Below, piece by piece: positions 35,143 through 47,572 of a DNA stretch of 64,000 nt; within the stretch, counting starts at the first letter, position 1, and each line of letters opens with the position of its first letter. The stretch is from assembly GCF_018446385.1 (NCBI RefSeq), contig NC_056005.1, positions 67,244,239 to 67,308,238 on the forward strand, given 5' to 3'. Under the pieces are notes generated by a model. It was not told the origin of the DNA. It searched no databases and was given only the letters and a program-made list of their open reading frames with translations. Source of the DNA: Zingiber officinale. Lineage: Eukaryota; Streptophyta; Magnoliopsida; Zingiberales; Zingiberaceae. The translations under genes were made by a program, and so were the position numbers.

Positions 35143-35649
35143 TGTTATTTTATTTTTCTATCATTTATTAGTACTATATTGTATTCATCTTTAATACATT
35201 TTATTTGAATAAGATCTCTTGTCTTTTTTTCTCCCACTTTAACTATTCTATAAATATTTTTTCCCTTCTTTTGTATCTAATTTTTTATATAATCGTTTAA
35301 AAGTTTATTCTTTGCTTTATTCACTGTTTTTTTAGTCTCTTTCTTGGCTATTATATATTTTCTTAAGTTTTCATCATTCTTACAAATATATAATTTCTTA
35401 TAAACTATTCGTTTTTCCTTCACTTTTTCATGTACTTTCTCATTCAACCATCAAAATTCCTTACTTAGTGGCGCATATCCCTTTAACTTACTGAGCACAC
35501 TCTTAGTTACTATTTTTAACTTTGATATCTTCTTATCTCATGTCGTATTAGAGTCACTGTATATTTTACATAATTCTTGTACTCATACCTTCTCATTAAA
35601 TATATTTTACTTCACATCTTTTAACTTAAACTACTTAATTCTAGGAATC

Positions 35650-36152
35650 GTATGTATTTTCTTTATATTGATATTATGCTCGATGCGTATTCAACACTAC
35701 TAACTTATATTGGGTAGTTAAACTTTCTCCAATGATGACCTTGCAATCTTTACAATTCTTTTTATTCCTCTTGCTAACTATAAGGAAGTCAATTTGTAAT
35801 TTATTATTCTCACTTTCAAACCTGGCCAAGTGCTCTTTTCTGTCCTTAAAAAACATATTAGATAATATAAGGTTATATGTTATCACAAAATCTAATATAG
35901 TTTTACCTTCTTCATTTTTTGTTCCAAACTCATAACTCTCATACACCCTCTCATATTTCTCATTTTTACTCCAATATGTTCATTTAGATCATCTTTTATT
36001 AAAATCATTTCATTTGGTAGAATGTTTTATAATATTTCATCTAGGTCATCCTAAAATTTGATTTGGTAGTTTCATCTAATGTTACTTAAGGTACATATAT
36101 GTTAATTACATTCGTAGTTTTTTTCGTCACTATTATCTTAAAAACTATAATT
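35650..36152 (-). pseudogene. LINE endonuclease fragment
   Basis: The complement frame 35946-35674 matches the C-terminal half of the plant LINE endonuclease: GTKNEEGKTILDF, a QIDFLIV box with the expected Asp, and CKDCKVIIGESLTTQ. A further piece, NVINIYVP, lies near 36100. The N-terminal part continues beyond the solo LTR at 37438-37600. Confidence 0.8.
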
Positions 36153-37432
36153 TGTTGGTGCGGGAAGCATCCGACGATCGAACCTGAGTTTTGATAATGG
36201 CAACAAATTCAAAAGTTAAGATTATTTGTGATCTAATGTGGTTGAATGAGTTTGCAGGAAAAGTCCTAAGGTATACAAAAGTCCTAGCTGCGGTTAGGAA
36301 GACACAAAACCCCTAGGAGGTGGTAACCCTAGGTCCTAGGGGGCGGTAACCCTAGGCGGAAAGCCTTGGCAGGTCGAGGTCTTTAGACAAAAGTCCTAGA
36401 GTCGGAAACTCTAGGTGAAAATCCCGATGTCGCGGATCGGGTGGAAAGTCTGGACGGGTCGTGGAGCGGACGTCCAGCGGAAATACCTGAAGATTCGGGC
36501 GCTGAGTAAAAGTCAAGTCGATCGGGAGGATCGAACTAGCAACAGGTATACTTTCCTGAGTGGAGTAGGTGAGGACGGGTTCCCCAGAAGAGGGAACAGT
36601 AGGCGTCGATTCGACCTAGGGTTTCCGGTCAGAAATCCAAAGTCAGAACCGGATAGTCCGATGATTGTCAAAACATTTATGTTTGTCTTATTATTGCATG
36701 CTAACTTTGTGTTGCAAGGTATGCTTGGTATTTTGGGATTAACGTATCTTGCAGGGACAAAATAGCATGGTTTGCCTCGGATGAACAGTACCCGATGCGC
36801 CCTCCATGGAGCTTAGAGGCGCCTCGGATGCAAGAGCTGGAGAGCATGCGCAATAAAGCTGGAGGCACCCTCATGGAGTGCTGAGGCGCCTCGGACAGCC
36901 TTGAAGGCACCCTCCATGGCATTGGAGGCGCCTTCAGGTGGATAGGCTGCAAAGGAGTCAAAGCTCATCCATACTGCGAATCTACCGATAATGAAGGTGC
37001 CCTTAAGGGCTTATATAAGCCTGTCTCGAACAGAGACTTAACAAAACACCTTCTAAGCAATCCTTCTTCAACGCACTGCTAACGAGACGATTCGGTTGAG
37101 CTACAACAAGACACCGACGACTAGAAGCTTCGAATTTACGATTCCTTATAGTCGGTATAATTTCTTTATAGCATTCTAAATTGTAAGACTCTTTTGTAAG
37201 ATTTTTGAACTGATAGTGAATTGCCCAAAGTAAACACTCAACGAGTGTGGGCCTTGGAATAGGAGTCGCCACATGCTCCGAACCAAGTAAAATCAACCTG
37301 CGTACTTGGTGTGTTTTTCTTGTGTTTTCTTTTATTCCGCTGTGTTTACTCGATCGCTTTAAAAACGAAAGTGAAAGCCACGAGCGCTATTCACCCCCTC
37401 CCCCCCCCCCTCTAGCGCGTCTCAATCCAACA
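36153..37432. repeat. Solo LTR with GAGGCGCCTC palindromes
   Basis: 1280 bp, TGTTGGTGCGGG start and AATCCAACA end, flanked by an exact 5-bp duplication TAATT (36148-36152 and 37433-37437). No interior accompanies it, so it is a solo LTR left by LTR-LTR recombination, sitting inside the LINE. It contains a C-rich run at 37393-37411 near the end, as in copia LTRs. Strand is probably plus from that C-rich U5-like end. Confidence 0.9.
36790..36950. repeat. GAGGCGCCTC palindrome cluster
   Basis: Perfect GAGGCGCCTC at 36816-36825 and 36884-36893, a near copy at about 36926-36936, and variants (GGAGGCACC, GATGCGCC, GAAGGCACC) next to repeated CTCCATGG phrases. Confidence 0.85.
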
Positions 37433-37620
37433 TAATTCTATCCTCTTTTCTAACTACTCCTACAACTTCATCTTTTAATGAACTATCTACAACAATACCC
37501 AATTCATTTCTTATTTTACTCTTTTTTTGTGTACCACAACTTAAAATACGAGTTCTCTATCATCTTACTTTCTCGTCTACCCATTTTATTTCTTATATAC
37601 ATAAAATACTAATTCTTCTC

Positions 37621-38593
37621 CTAATCATTTACATATACTACCTCCACTGATTTACCACTAAGTGTTTCTATATCTTATATTTCAAATATTAGACTATTAA
37701 TTTCTTATAATATTTATTCTTATTCATCATATGGTTTGAGAATTTTGTATATTTAACACTATACTCAAGTTCTCATGAAGATATAATGGTCATTACCGAT
37801 ATATTACAATCGAACCCTACAATATGAACTCTAACATATTTACACTATGCCCAAATTCTGGAGATGTAGTCGTCCTTGCCGAGACATTACAATTAGATCT
37901 TACAACGCATTCCTTCAAGAGAACAACCTAACATTAGCATAATAATTTAATGAATCCATTCATTAAATATTTTTCATAATTTAACGCTAACTAACAATGT
38001 AACATAACCCTCTTCTTTTATCCAGACTTGAAACGAGCTATGACTAGTTCGTCAAAGTATGATATTCATGAGATAGAAATTCTATAAAAATAACTTCTCT
38101 ATGAGATGCAAAAACAATGAAACAAATATAAATCACACAAACATGGCCTACCCATATTGTTATCAACTCGCTGTGGAGAAGAATGATCCCCATCGGGGAG
38201 GAAAAAAGAGATGGCAATATAGTGGGAAAAAAAACAGTAGTGAAATGGTGAAATTTAACCTTAGATTATTGCTTCGACATGACAAATAGAGGGATTATCA
38301 CTAATAGGGTATCATTTGGGCAAGTAGATAAAATTTTTCTATAGTCTAATTCATGTGTTGGTTCAACTATCACATATACAATTACAATCTGAGAAGAACA
38401 ATTGATCAGATTGCATTTTCATAGCATGTATAGAGCTCACTCTCCCTCCTCGAATGCAAGATTAACCAATCTATGTGATACATTATCAACAGGTCTTGAA
38501 ACAAGATGGCCACTTTGGCCAAGAGCTAACCCAGGGCAACAACTATAGTTAAGTGGATTTTCAGCACAAAACAGTAGCAGATGCCGTCCGGAG
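37621..38593. other. Interval between the LINE and the F-box gene
   Basis: The left part may be more LINE 5' sequence (a repeated CTCAAGTTCTC / CCAAATTCTGG motif with ATTACAAT near 37760-37910). From about 38290 to 38593 it is the likely 3' untranslated region of the F-box gene. No other gene seen. Confidence 0.5.
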
Positions 38594-38761
38594 CTAGTAT
38601 CCTAGCCAAGTGGAGGGGATCGGCTGGAAACTGGCCTTGGCACATGCTAGAACATCATAGTAATCTGTGGGGTTTAAGCAGTCACGGAAGTCGGTGAAAA
38701 GCTTCTCAAATACCATCCATAACACCTTGTAAGATCTTGAGTAGGGAAAAGGAAGAAAGAA
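38594..38761 (-). CDS. F-box gene exon 4 with stop
   Basis: 168 bases after the acceptor TTTCACGCAG. It encodes 55 residues starting FFLPFPYS and ending PSTWLGY, with TAG at 38596-38594. Confidence 0.92.
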   Translation of the reverse strand, partial: FFLPFPYSRSYKVLWMVFEKLFTDFRDCLNPTDYYDVLACAKASFQPIPSTWLGY

Positions 38762-41700
38762 CTGCGTGAAAGAAAGTTACCTGCTTAATGAATGAAGTAA
38801 AAGCATTGACTATGGCTCATATTTATGGGCCAAGTTACCCGGACTTCAGCAAGTTAACTTTATCATCTGATGAAGTATTATCGTTTAATGTGGTTGTAAA
38901 TTAAGCATTCATTAAAACGGTATGATGATGACGAGATAAGGAGATGCTAGATTGTGTACATGTTAATCTTCTTTTCCTAGCATCCAGTACACTAAAACAC
39001 GATCCAACTGTACCATTAATGAAGTGAAAGAACAATAACCATCAAGACGTTATTAGTGCTTCCTAAAGCACACTACAATTATTCCATCTACAGAGATAAA
39101 GTACCTCCAAACTCTATTGTTGGAGTCTCAACTTGAACATTCCTTAAGTAGCATAATAGTTCTTTTATACCTGTAATCCACGAATAAACTAACATCTACC
39201 TATCAGTATGACTATGAACCATGAATAGACCAAAATCTAATAGAACACAAAATAACTAGTGATAAGAAAATTTACTTCGCCTTCTTGTGCAAGACGTTTA
39301 AGCAGCAAAAATGTTCGCTTGTTCTCTTCAAGATTATTGATGACTGAGAGCCAAACCTCTGAAGAAAGCTCATGGGCCTTGTCTATTGACTTCTCACAGG
39401 CAATAAATTGATCTGACAGGAGAAGAGGAACTTTGTGATTAGTCACATGGATGATACAGATTAGCCAGTGCCATTATTTGATGAGGAAGGAGATAAAGTT
39501 TGGCAAGAGGCACAACAAGATAAGCTCTAGTAGTTCAACAATATGTGGATTTGTTCACTGGTAATGTGTAGCATAAAGTAGAAAGTAGAAACTACAAATG
39601 AAGTTAATTTTGTAAATTTCATGAAATTAAGTATTGAATGGATCAAATACACTTCCAACTTCAATTAAATTAGTTAAGTACTTGAGATGCTTATATATGG
39701 CAAGGAGATTTATTGCCCTCTTTTGAACACTTTGGATTTTCAGCTACAGCAAAATCATATGTAGTAATGACCAGACTGTGAAGATAGAAGATTAAGAAAC
39801 AAAATCTTGTACACATGAACAATCTGCAGTCTTAAAGCCTAAAGGCCATCAAATAACAATCAACAAATAGCATTCATCAAATAATCACTTACGACATAAG
39901 ACATTACAGTTGCTAATTTTGCATGAAGAAGAAGTTTATATCCTTCCCCCTTAGTTTAGGAACATGGACTTGAAAATTCATATATTATTGGTGGATATTG
40001 GATAGGATGAACCCTTCTTGCCTTTTCTGATATAGTATTATATGGTGGTTTATCTGATAAGTATATCAACAAGCCACAAATCATATCTGACGCTTTCATT
40101 CTACAGAATTTATTGATAACATATACCGGCTCAATTAAGATCCATCAACAATTTCTTAACATGTACATTAACTAATTCCAAGTCCATTAATTTTGCATTA
40201 ATAGCAAAGTTGGAAACTAAAGCCAAGTATCTTACATTATCAAAGTCACAATGGATAAGAAGCAAGGATCCATGACTAAGAACAACCTCAGCAACTTAAG
40301 ATCTTATCATATCTAGGCAAAAGAATTTCTTATTGTCAAACTATCATGAGAGAACAAAGAAGATGAAAATACAATATTCAATCAACTAAATGTTGGGACC
40401 TTGATGCCGCTAGAAGGGGGGTGAATAGCTCGCCACCCAAATCGTCACTTCCTAAACTTGTTAGTGCACAGCGGAAATACAAAATAAAACTAACAAATAG
40501 AAAGTTAAACCTAAAGGTAATAACCAAGACAATCAGACCTCTAACACGTTTATGTAACGTGATTCGGAGATCACTTACTCCTACTCTATGAGGTGGACGA
40601 TATCAATCCATCGATGGAAGAACTTATGGCTAACTCGTGTAGCTCCTTGTGGGTGGAGAAACCTCACCACAACTCGCACAAGACCACACTAGATCACTTG
40701 AGCACTTGAAGCCTCTAATTAGGATTAACCACCACTAATTTCGTCAACCTTAGCCAAACATCCCGAGCTCTCTTAAATAGAGCTCGAGAGGAAACACCTA
40801 GTTGTGTTTGCCGTCACCTGTTGACGGGTAAAATCGACTGGTCTTATGTGGAATTCGACCATTACATGCAACGGCTCGATACCAGTCGACTGATGAAAGT
40901 ATCAGTCGACTGCAACAGTAACACTACAGTAATGATATAGTAGTGCTACAGTAACTGCTACATTAACCTGGAATTTTATCCTGAGTACAGTTTCTCATGC
41001 ACTCGTCCTTGCCCGCACAACCTAGACCTAGCCTTCTCCATCAGCCTCGCGTCCCTCGAATGCTTCCCCATCCTTCACGCCTTACCTTCTAAAACTTCCA
41101 TCGACCTTGCCATTGTTGTCGGATCTTCCTTTGCCAAGAGGTCGCGCCTCCAGGATTTCATTCATTGCTAAGTCACACTTGGACTTACGTTGCCAAGACT
41201 ACATGCTTGGACTTACATCGTCAAGACTCACCCTTCGACTTTCTTCCTTTGCCAAGATCAAACTTGGACTCTCCTTCTTGTACTTGTATCTTGCACACTC
41301 ACAATACATATAAAATACAACAATAAACCTAACTTAAACATTTGCCCAAACATCAAAACTTAGGGTACCTAAATTGCTCCAATAATCTCTCCCTTTTTGA
41401 TATTTGGCAACCCATTTAAGTTAAGAAAACATAAATGCAATAACAATGCAAATAAACATACATATCTACTCATATATAAGTCATGAAACCTAACCTTAGG
41501 CTCCCCCTTCACCCAAACTCCCCCTTAAGCTAGGCTTTTTCGTAAAGTTAAACTTCTCCCCCTTTGCCAACAAATGAGCAATTGCTCCTCCTTCACCTAA
41601 GCTCCCCCTTGAGCTAGGTTTTCTTGCAAAGGTGTGTAGGTTTCCCACTTAAACTCAACACTTCTCCCATTTGTCATATATCAAAAAGAGCTCCAATAAT

Positions 41701-44700
41701 ATTCAATTATTGGCTCTTTAACCTCTAATGACCATAAACATCATCTATTAATCCCTTATAAGATTAACATACATGTTCACCATCCTTTTGGTCATTTCTT
41801 ATTGCTAAAACATATTTTCATATTGTATCAGACGACTTCGATTGGTACAATATTTTAGCCAAAAACAACATTTCTTACCCAACTTCAGAAATGCACCAGA
41901 AATTCCACAAACCTCTAAAAATTCTTAAATTTTGAGGAGAGGTTTGTTTTATTCATGTCTACTTGGAAAAAATATATACAAAAATATCTTTTATCACAGA
42001 TCCCAAGATTGACACAAAATTCAAAACTAGCTAAATGGTTCAATTGAACCTTGATCTAAAGTCCTAGTTTTGGCTTTCTTTTGATGTATCTACCCATACT
42101 AAACCATAATGCATTCCTAGCATTAGTTTATATGACATTTATATATCAAAAACCAAGTGTCATGTAATATGACCCCAATATCATATTTTCATGTATGATA
42201 TCATCCCAATTGTACAAATTCACTAGGTTAGAGACTTAAGTCCGTCTCCTAACCACTTGGCATATTTGATAACTCATCTACCATGGGTCCCATAGGCTCT
42301 TCCTAACTTTAGGAATCTTAACCTTAATCACCTACCTAGGTGACTCATTCACTATGGCTAGGCTACTTCGGTGCACCTCGGGTGACACTTGGCCTACAAA
42401 CTTGACTTTCTTAACCTTAAACACCTTGTCTTTGGTTAATTTATTTTTGTCCTTAACCTTGGACACCTCATACTTGCCATAATTATATGCAACCCCAATA
42501 TATTTCTTCTCATTGGCTTTGGATGACACTCCCTTATCCTTGGTCACTCCTCCCTTATCAATGTAATGTGTCACCCTAATACTTGACCTCCTTTTGGTCT
42601 TAGAGGGACCCAATTTGACATTTTTGGATCCTTAACCACCCAAACACATATCAAGTTCTCTAGGTCTAATAATGAACCTATCTAGGACTTTCTTTATTTC
42701 CTCAAGCCTTGCTTTCAAGGCTTGATTTTCCAATTCTAGAGTTCTAACCCTAGAATCAACGTGTCCACCTTGGACATTTCTAGACCTACCCTTCCTAGGC
42801 ATATGTCTCCCTTATTGGGATTAATGCATAGGTTTTCAACCACCTTCCTCTCCTTAGGCAAGGTAGGTCGTTTCTTTTTAGATTTAACCTTAGTGTATGA
42901 TTTCCTAGGGTTATCTACCGTGTTAACCCTATTCCTATCATTATACCTAAATCCATAATTTTCATTATTCCTAACAAGTATGAAGGAATTTAACCTTCCC
43001 TTTTACTTTTAGAGCTCCCCCTTGACTTGAGCTCCTTTTCTTCTCTCATTTCTTCAAGGGTGCCAATTTCTTGAGCACTTTGTGTGGTAGTGACCCCACT
43101 CACCACATGTGAAGTATCGAATGTACCTCTTTTCCTTGACACCATCCCTACAACTCACATTAGTCTTTAAAAGAACTTTACCAGGTTTAGGGTTTACCTC
43201 CTTTACCTTGTTGAGCGAAGGGCACCTACTCTTGTAGTATCTCATCTCCCCGCACTCAAAGCACTTGATGTGAGTTTAGTGCTCTTCTCGGTGGGTGTGG
43301 TTAAAGGTTGAGCTTCCAAGACCTCCTCTTCCTTGGATTGCTCTTCTTCTTTTTCCTTCGAAGATGTGAACGATTTCACATCCTCCTCCCTTGAAGATGT
43401 GGATGACACTTCCTCATCTTCCTTCTCCTCCTCGGATGTTGAACATGTGTCAACATCCGATTAGTCCTTCTCCTCTTGGACCAATAAACCCTTCTCCTTG
43501 GGCTCCTTCACTCCTTGGAGTTTTGTAGGATCTTCATGGAATGCAATGATCTTTTTCCAAAGATTACTTGTGTTCTCGTAATTACCTACACTTATAAATA
43601 CCAAATTGTTGGGACCTTGACGTCGCTAGAGGGAGGTGAATAGCTCGTCACCCAAATCGTCCCTTCCTACACTTGTTAGTGCACAGTGGAAATACAAAAC
43701 AAAACAAGCAAATAGAAAGTTAAACCTAGAGGCAATAACAAAGACAATCAAACATCTAACACGTTTATGTAATGTAGATCGAAGATCACTTACTCCTACT
43801 CCACGACTATCTATAAGGTAGACGATCCCAATCCGTCGGTGGATGATTCCCCGGAGAACTTCCGGCTAGCTCGCATAGCTCCTTGTGGGTGGAGAAACCT
43901 CACCACAACTCGCACACGACCATACTAGATCACTTAAGCACTTGGAAACTCTAATTAGGGTTAACCACCACTAATTTCGTCAACCATAGTCAAGTATCCC
44001 GAGTTCTCTTAAATAGAACTCGAGAGGAAACACCTAGCTATGTTTTCCACCACTAGTCGATTTTAGTCCTCTATGGAATTCGACCATTACATGTCAACGA
44101 CTCGATACCAGTCGACTGATGAAAGTACCAGTCGACTACTACAATAATGCATAATAGCGCTACAATAACTGCTATAGTAACTTGGAATTTTACAATCTCT
44201 CGTACACTCGTCCTTGCCCACACAACCTAAACCTAGCCTTCTAGCCTTCTCCATCAGCCTCGCGTCTCTCTAATACCTCCTCATCCTTCATGTCTTACCT
44301 CCTAGAGCTTCCATCGGCCTTGTCATTATTGTCGGGTCTTCCTTTGCCAAGAGGTTGCGCCTCCAGGACTTCATCCATTGCCAAGTCACACTCGGCTTTA
44401 CGTTGCCAAGACTACATACTTGGACTTACACCGCCAAGACTCACCCTTAGACTTTCCTTCTTTGCCAAGATCACACTTGGACTCTCCTTGTTGTACCTGT
44501 ATCTTGCGCACTCACAATGCATATCAAATACAATAATAAACCTGACTTAAATCTTTGTCCAAACATCAAAACCTAGGGCACATAGGTTGCTCCAACACTA
44601 AAGACATCTTATCTCTCAATAAAGGACACAAACTTATGCCCCTTTAACTCTTTTGAAGTCATTATCCCAATTCACAAATCATTTTTTGATTGCTCAGTTA

Positions 44701-46994
44701 GTCAACAAGTATTATGTAGAGTATTAAACAGAGACACTAGATCAAGAACCCACCAATCATGGTTCCATGAAGTATGCTAGAAGGAGGTGGCATCATTGAT
44801 AGCTCAAGCTGCTCCTTCAAATACAAATAAGTGTGACCTAATAGTTCATCTACTTCACCATTAGAGGAAATGAAGTGTTTGCTTGCATACAGTGCTTCAT
44901 ATCTCCTGTTTAATCAAGAAGATAGGACAAAATAGTAAATTTTGTTAGAATAAATGCAGATAATTTTTTGTTCACGTAGTCTAAAAAAGATGGACAATAG
45001 AATTACATCTACAAGCACAAACACCTCTTTAAGAAGATAGAAAAAAAATTACATTATAGCTGCACCTAAATTACTCGTAAAGATTTCAATAGTAAATGAA
45101 ATATTTCTGCCCTTTTTAAAACTTTCAGCAAATTATCTAAGCCAATGTCTCTTTCTGTTCCTAATTTAAATTTTAGTTTTCTACTATCTATATAAATCGG
45201 CTATTGGAATTGCTTCAAATGACCAAAATCTGTACCACCCATTCTTTATGTTATACCAAGATGATTGATGCAGCTATCACTGCCTTCACAGATGATGTAA
45301 TCAACAAGAAGCAGAGTCAATCTTCCTGTAAATAGGTCGTGGCAATGATGACTAAAAAATTTAACTCACTCAAGATAAAAGATAATTTTTTGGTAGGAGA
45401 AAAAAATCATATAAGAAAATAAGTATTCCCTAATGAATACAAAACTAAGGGAAGATTTTAGATATCACTTCTTCAATGAATGGGTATATTACCTACTTCA
45501 CTTATGCTCCATGTGCAAAATGGATACACAATTTTTTCGTTGGTAAGAAACTTAAAAACGATTAAAAATATTGTCCCATTGACCAGTCAATTTTCCAATA
45601 GGTACAATGAGTTAATCTTATGGATGGAACCAATTGTAACAATTACATAAGTTCATGTTTATGATTGCAATAAAAAATGTTAATGCATCCAGTTGCACCA
45701 TAAACCATAGTGAGTTATTTATGGGATAGGTGATTTAAATCATATCTATTTATCCAATTTGTAAATTTATAGAGGGCCAAAATAATCATGATTAATGTTC
45801 AAAATTTAGTTATGATCAAGTAAAATGAAATTAAAAAACATATGTTTCAGAAGATGAAAAAAAACATCTTAATATTCAAACTTGATAATAATAGAGAACG
45901 CAGGTGTAGTCATGTAAAGAACCTTTTTATAGGTGTTCTACAGAATATCCAATATATAGATTTTGAGGTCTTGTCTAGTCTAAAATAAATGCTCTTGAAC
46001 ATTTTATCACATGTACAGAAGTCTAAATGTTATCATAGCTTGGCCTCTAGTGATACAGCTCGACTATGGTGGTCTAGCACATAGATGTATCTAGGTTCCC
46101 AGAACTTTTTTGAGGTGAATATGTGTACTACTATGTAGCATGCCAAGGGAGACATCCAAGTTTTTTGCAAGGTGTGTTGCCAGAGGCAAGCAAGGCTCCT
46201 TTATCGAAATTTCTGTCTTGAAGTCCTTTTTCTTATACGTGGGAGTGAGCTTCACCCATATGCGTGATTCCTTGGCCCTTTTGGAGTGAATGAACCATCA
46301 GCATGATTATATATGATAGCGGGCGATATATAGTGATGAAACAAGAACCAACTGTACAAGCACAGGATGTGCTTGCCAGATGTGCCAAAGGATGAAATGA
46401 AGGCTTCCCTAATATCTTATTACTAAGTCACAGATCCTTGATGATCCTTATATGCAGGAGTGAGCCCTAAATGAGATAATTTATTGTAATATGACCAAGA
46501 CTTTGTAATGTAGAACCACCAAGATCCTTATCAGTTAATCTAATAATCAGAATGAACATGTTTGAACAAAGCTAAAATATGTGCTACAGTAGTGAAATAA
46601 AAAAAAAAATCAGTCTGGAATGAATTCATTATTTTGTTCTTAGGAATTAACAGTGTCATGAAAATTAAGAGCTAATAGGGAAGAAATTGGACCAATAATT
46701 CTCATACGAAAGAAACAAATCATAAGTACAAACAAATAGGAGCCATTCATTTCTTCAAATAACTGACCTTCTACTGGAACCACGAGGAATAGGTCCAGGC
46801 CATCGTTTCCTCTGGCACGCAAAAGGCCAGGTCTTGATGATCGCGGTTTGCCACAAGCTCTCCCCCCTAAAAATTGCAGCCCAGTGCTTGTTAACACAAG
46901 AAATCCGAGACCACTCGCAGAGAGGTAGGCGGACAAAAATTTCTATAAGGAGATGATCAGGAAGCTTTCCAAACTCATGTCCGCAGTGCGTCAT
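38594..46994 (-). CDS. F-box protein, four exons, 227 residues
   Basis: Coding exons on the minus strand are 46994-46768, 44905-44754, 39412-39276 and 38761-38594. All introns are GT-AG and total coding length is 684 bases, exactly 228 codons with the stop. Residues about 11-53 (LPDHLLIEIFVRLP through FRGESLW) form an F-box that would bind SKP1 in an SCF ubiquitin ligase. The rest (RWPGPIPRG, EALYASKH, LGHTYLYLKEQLEL, NLEENKRTFLLLKRLA, then PSTWLGY at the end) resembles a small, conserved plant F-box family, but I cannot assign a gene name. No Kelch or LRR repeats follow, so the target is unknown. Introns are 1862, 5341 and 514 bp; the second holds TR-GAG2. An upstream exon may extend the N-terminus. 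Confidence 0.9.
39276..39412 (-). CDS. F-box gene exon 3
   Basis: 137 bases; acceptor CTCCTGTCAG and donor GTAAAT. It completes the split Asp codon and encodes QFIACEKSIDKAHEL through LAQEGE. Confidence 0.9.
40391..41384 (-). repeat. TR-GAG2 3' LTR
   Basis: 994 bp, with CAGTCGACTG palindromes at 40883-40892 and 40903-40912. A purine tract (minus strand AAAAAGGGAGAGA, 41386-41398) adjoins it on the interior side. Confidence 0.88.
40883..40912 (-). repeat. CAGTCGACTG palindrome pair
   Basis: Two perfect 10-base palindromes spaced 20 bp start to start. The counterpart in the other LTR is 44109-44118, with a decayed partner at 44129-44137. Confidence 0.88.
42332..43606 (-). pseudogene. TR-GAG2 Gag remnant, lacking its N-terminus
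   Basis: Read leftward from 43606: a segment like the end of the copia Gag domain (NLWKKIIAFHED, about 43580-43530), a Ser/Glu-rich acidic linker with an in-frame stop near 43463, then two zinc knuckles. The first (near 43265-43225) has Tyr for His, and the second (near 43115-43070) has Tyr for its first Cys. A Lys-rich tail follows (43000-42332). The order copies TR-GAG1 Gag. The reading starts directly at the LTR boundary, so the primer site and Gag N-terminus are absent. The protein cannot function. Confidence 0.78.
43607..44597 (-). repeat. TR-GAG2 5' LTR
   Basis: 991 bp, collinear with 40391-41384, divergent by scattered substitutions and small indels. The minus strand reads TGTTGGAGCAACC, close to the TR-GAG1 LTR start TGTTGGTGCAACC. 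Confidence 0.88.
44754..44905 (-). CDS. F-box gene exon 2
   Basis: 152 bases; acceptor AAACAG and donor GTGGGT. It joins exon 1 in phase inside an Arg-rich turn and encodes EALYASKH through SILHGTMI. Confidence 0.9.
44906..46767 (-). other. Intron 1 of the F-box gene
   Basis: AT-rich with no recognisable coding sequence or bounded mobile element. Confidence 0.7.
46768..46994 (-). CDS. F-box gene exon 1 (coding)
   Basis: Encodes residues 1-75 plus two bases, including the F-box. The donor GTCAGT follows AGAAG. The transcribed exon probably extends right to 47014, where a TTTGCAG acceptor lies. Confidence 0.9.
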
Positions 46995-47572
46995 AAGAGT
47001 CACGCTCTCTCTTTCTGCAAATTCCTTCCAATGAACCTTTTTCTCTATAAACGTATGGCACAGAATCTATTGTTTTCCAAATAACTAGCCGAAGATATTA
47101 AGGCAGTAGAACTCCAGCACAAACCAAACCCTTCGCCTACCCTATCATAATAAAGAAAAACTCAATATCGCACGTCTCATCAAAGGCCAAAATTTTTGCA
47201 CGCTTCAGCAAAACTTCTCGGAGAAACAAAAATAAAATAAAATAAAAACTCCATTTTTTTCATGAATATAAGTGGAATCCAACGAGCGTTTCAGGTTCTA
47301 TGCAACTTGTACAAACCCTATTCTTCCGTCTTATCCAGACTCAAAACGCCCAAATAGCCACCGAAAACCAATCTCTATATGCTTAAAAAAACTAATAGCA
47401 AATCAAAAGATTCTCTGCGCTATCGCACTTCCCGATATCAAATGGAAAATTTGCACGACAGCATGACAAAGATTAAAATCATGTGGGGCGAATGAGAATC
47501 TCGCATAATACTATATCATTGAAACATTAGAAAAAAGGAAAAGGAAAAGGAAAAGCAAAGAGAAACCGATAC

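Larger units (their letters stand above)
33535..37620 (-). mobile_element. LINE (RTE-like), decayed, split by a solo LTR
   Basis: The complement encodes a non-LTR retrotransposon. From the right: apurinic-type endonuclease (about 37600-37438 and 36152-35650, including a Tyr-x-Leu-Trp-Tyr-Thr segment and an ILDFVITYNLI box), then RT (about 35140-34300), then a C-terminal tail to about 33560 with an AT-simple end. Upstream limits beyond 37620 are unclear. The motif style (NGKxxGxDNIPIE, GxTExFPIxxGLHQGSxLSP) is that of plant RTE-type LINEs. Stops and frameshifts are abundant. Confidence 0.8.
40391..44597 (-). mobile_element. TR-GAG2: gag-only LTR element in the F-box gene intron
   Basis: LTRs 40391-41384 (3') and 43607-44597 (5', on the right) begin TGTTGGGACC on the + strand and end CCAACA or CCAATA. 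The exact duplication CTAAA flanks the element (40386-40390 and 44598-44602). The 2.2-kb interior has gag remnants on the minus strand and no pol. LTR motifs (GTCCAAG...CTTGGCA spacer units) and Gag layout match TR-GAG1, so the two are distant relatives. It lies in the same orientation as the gene, in intron 2. Confidence 0.9.
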
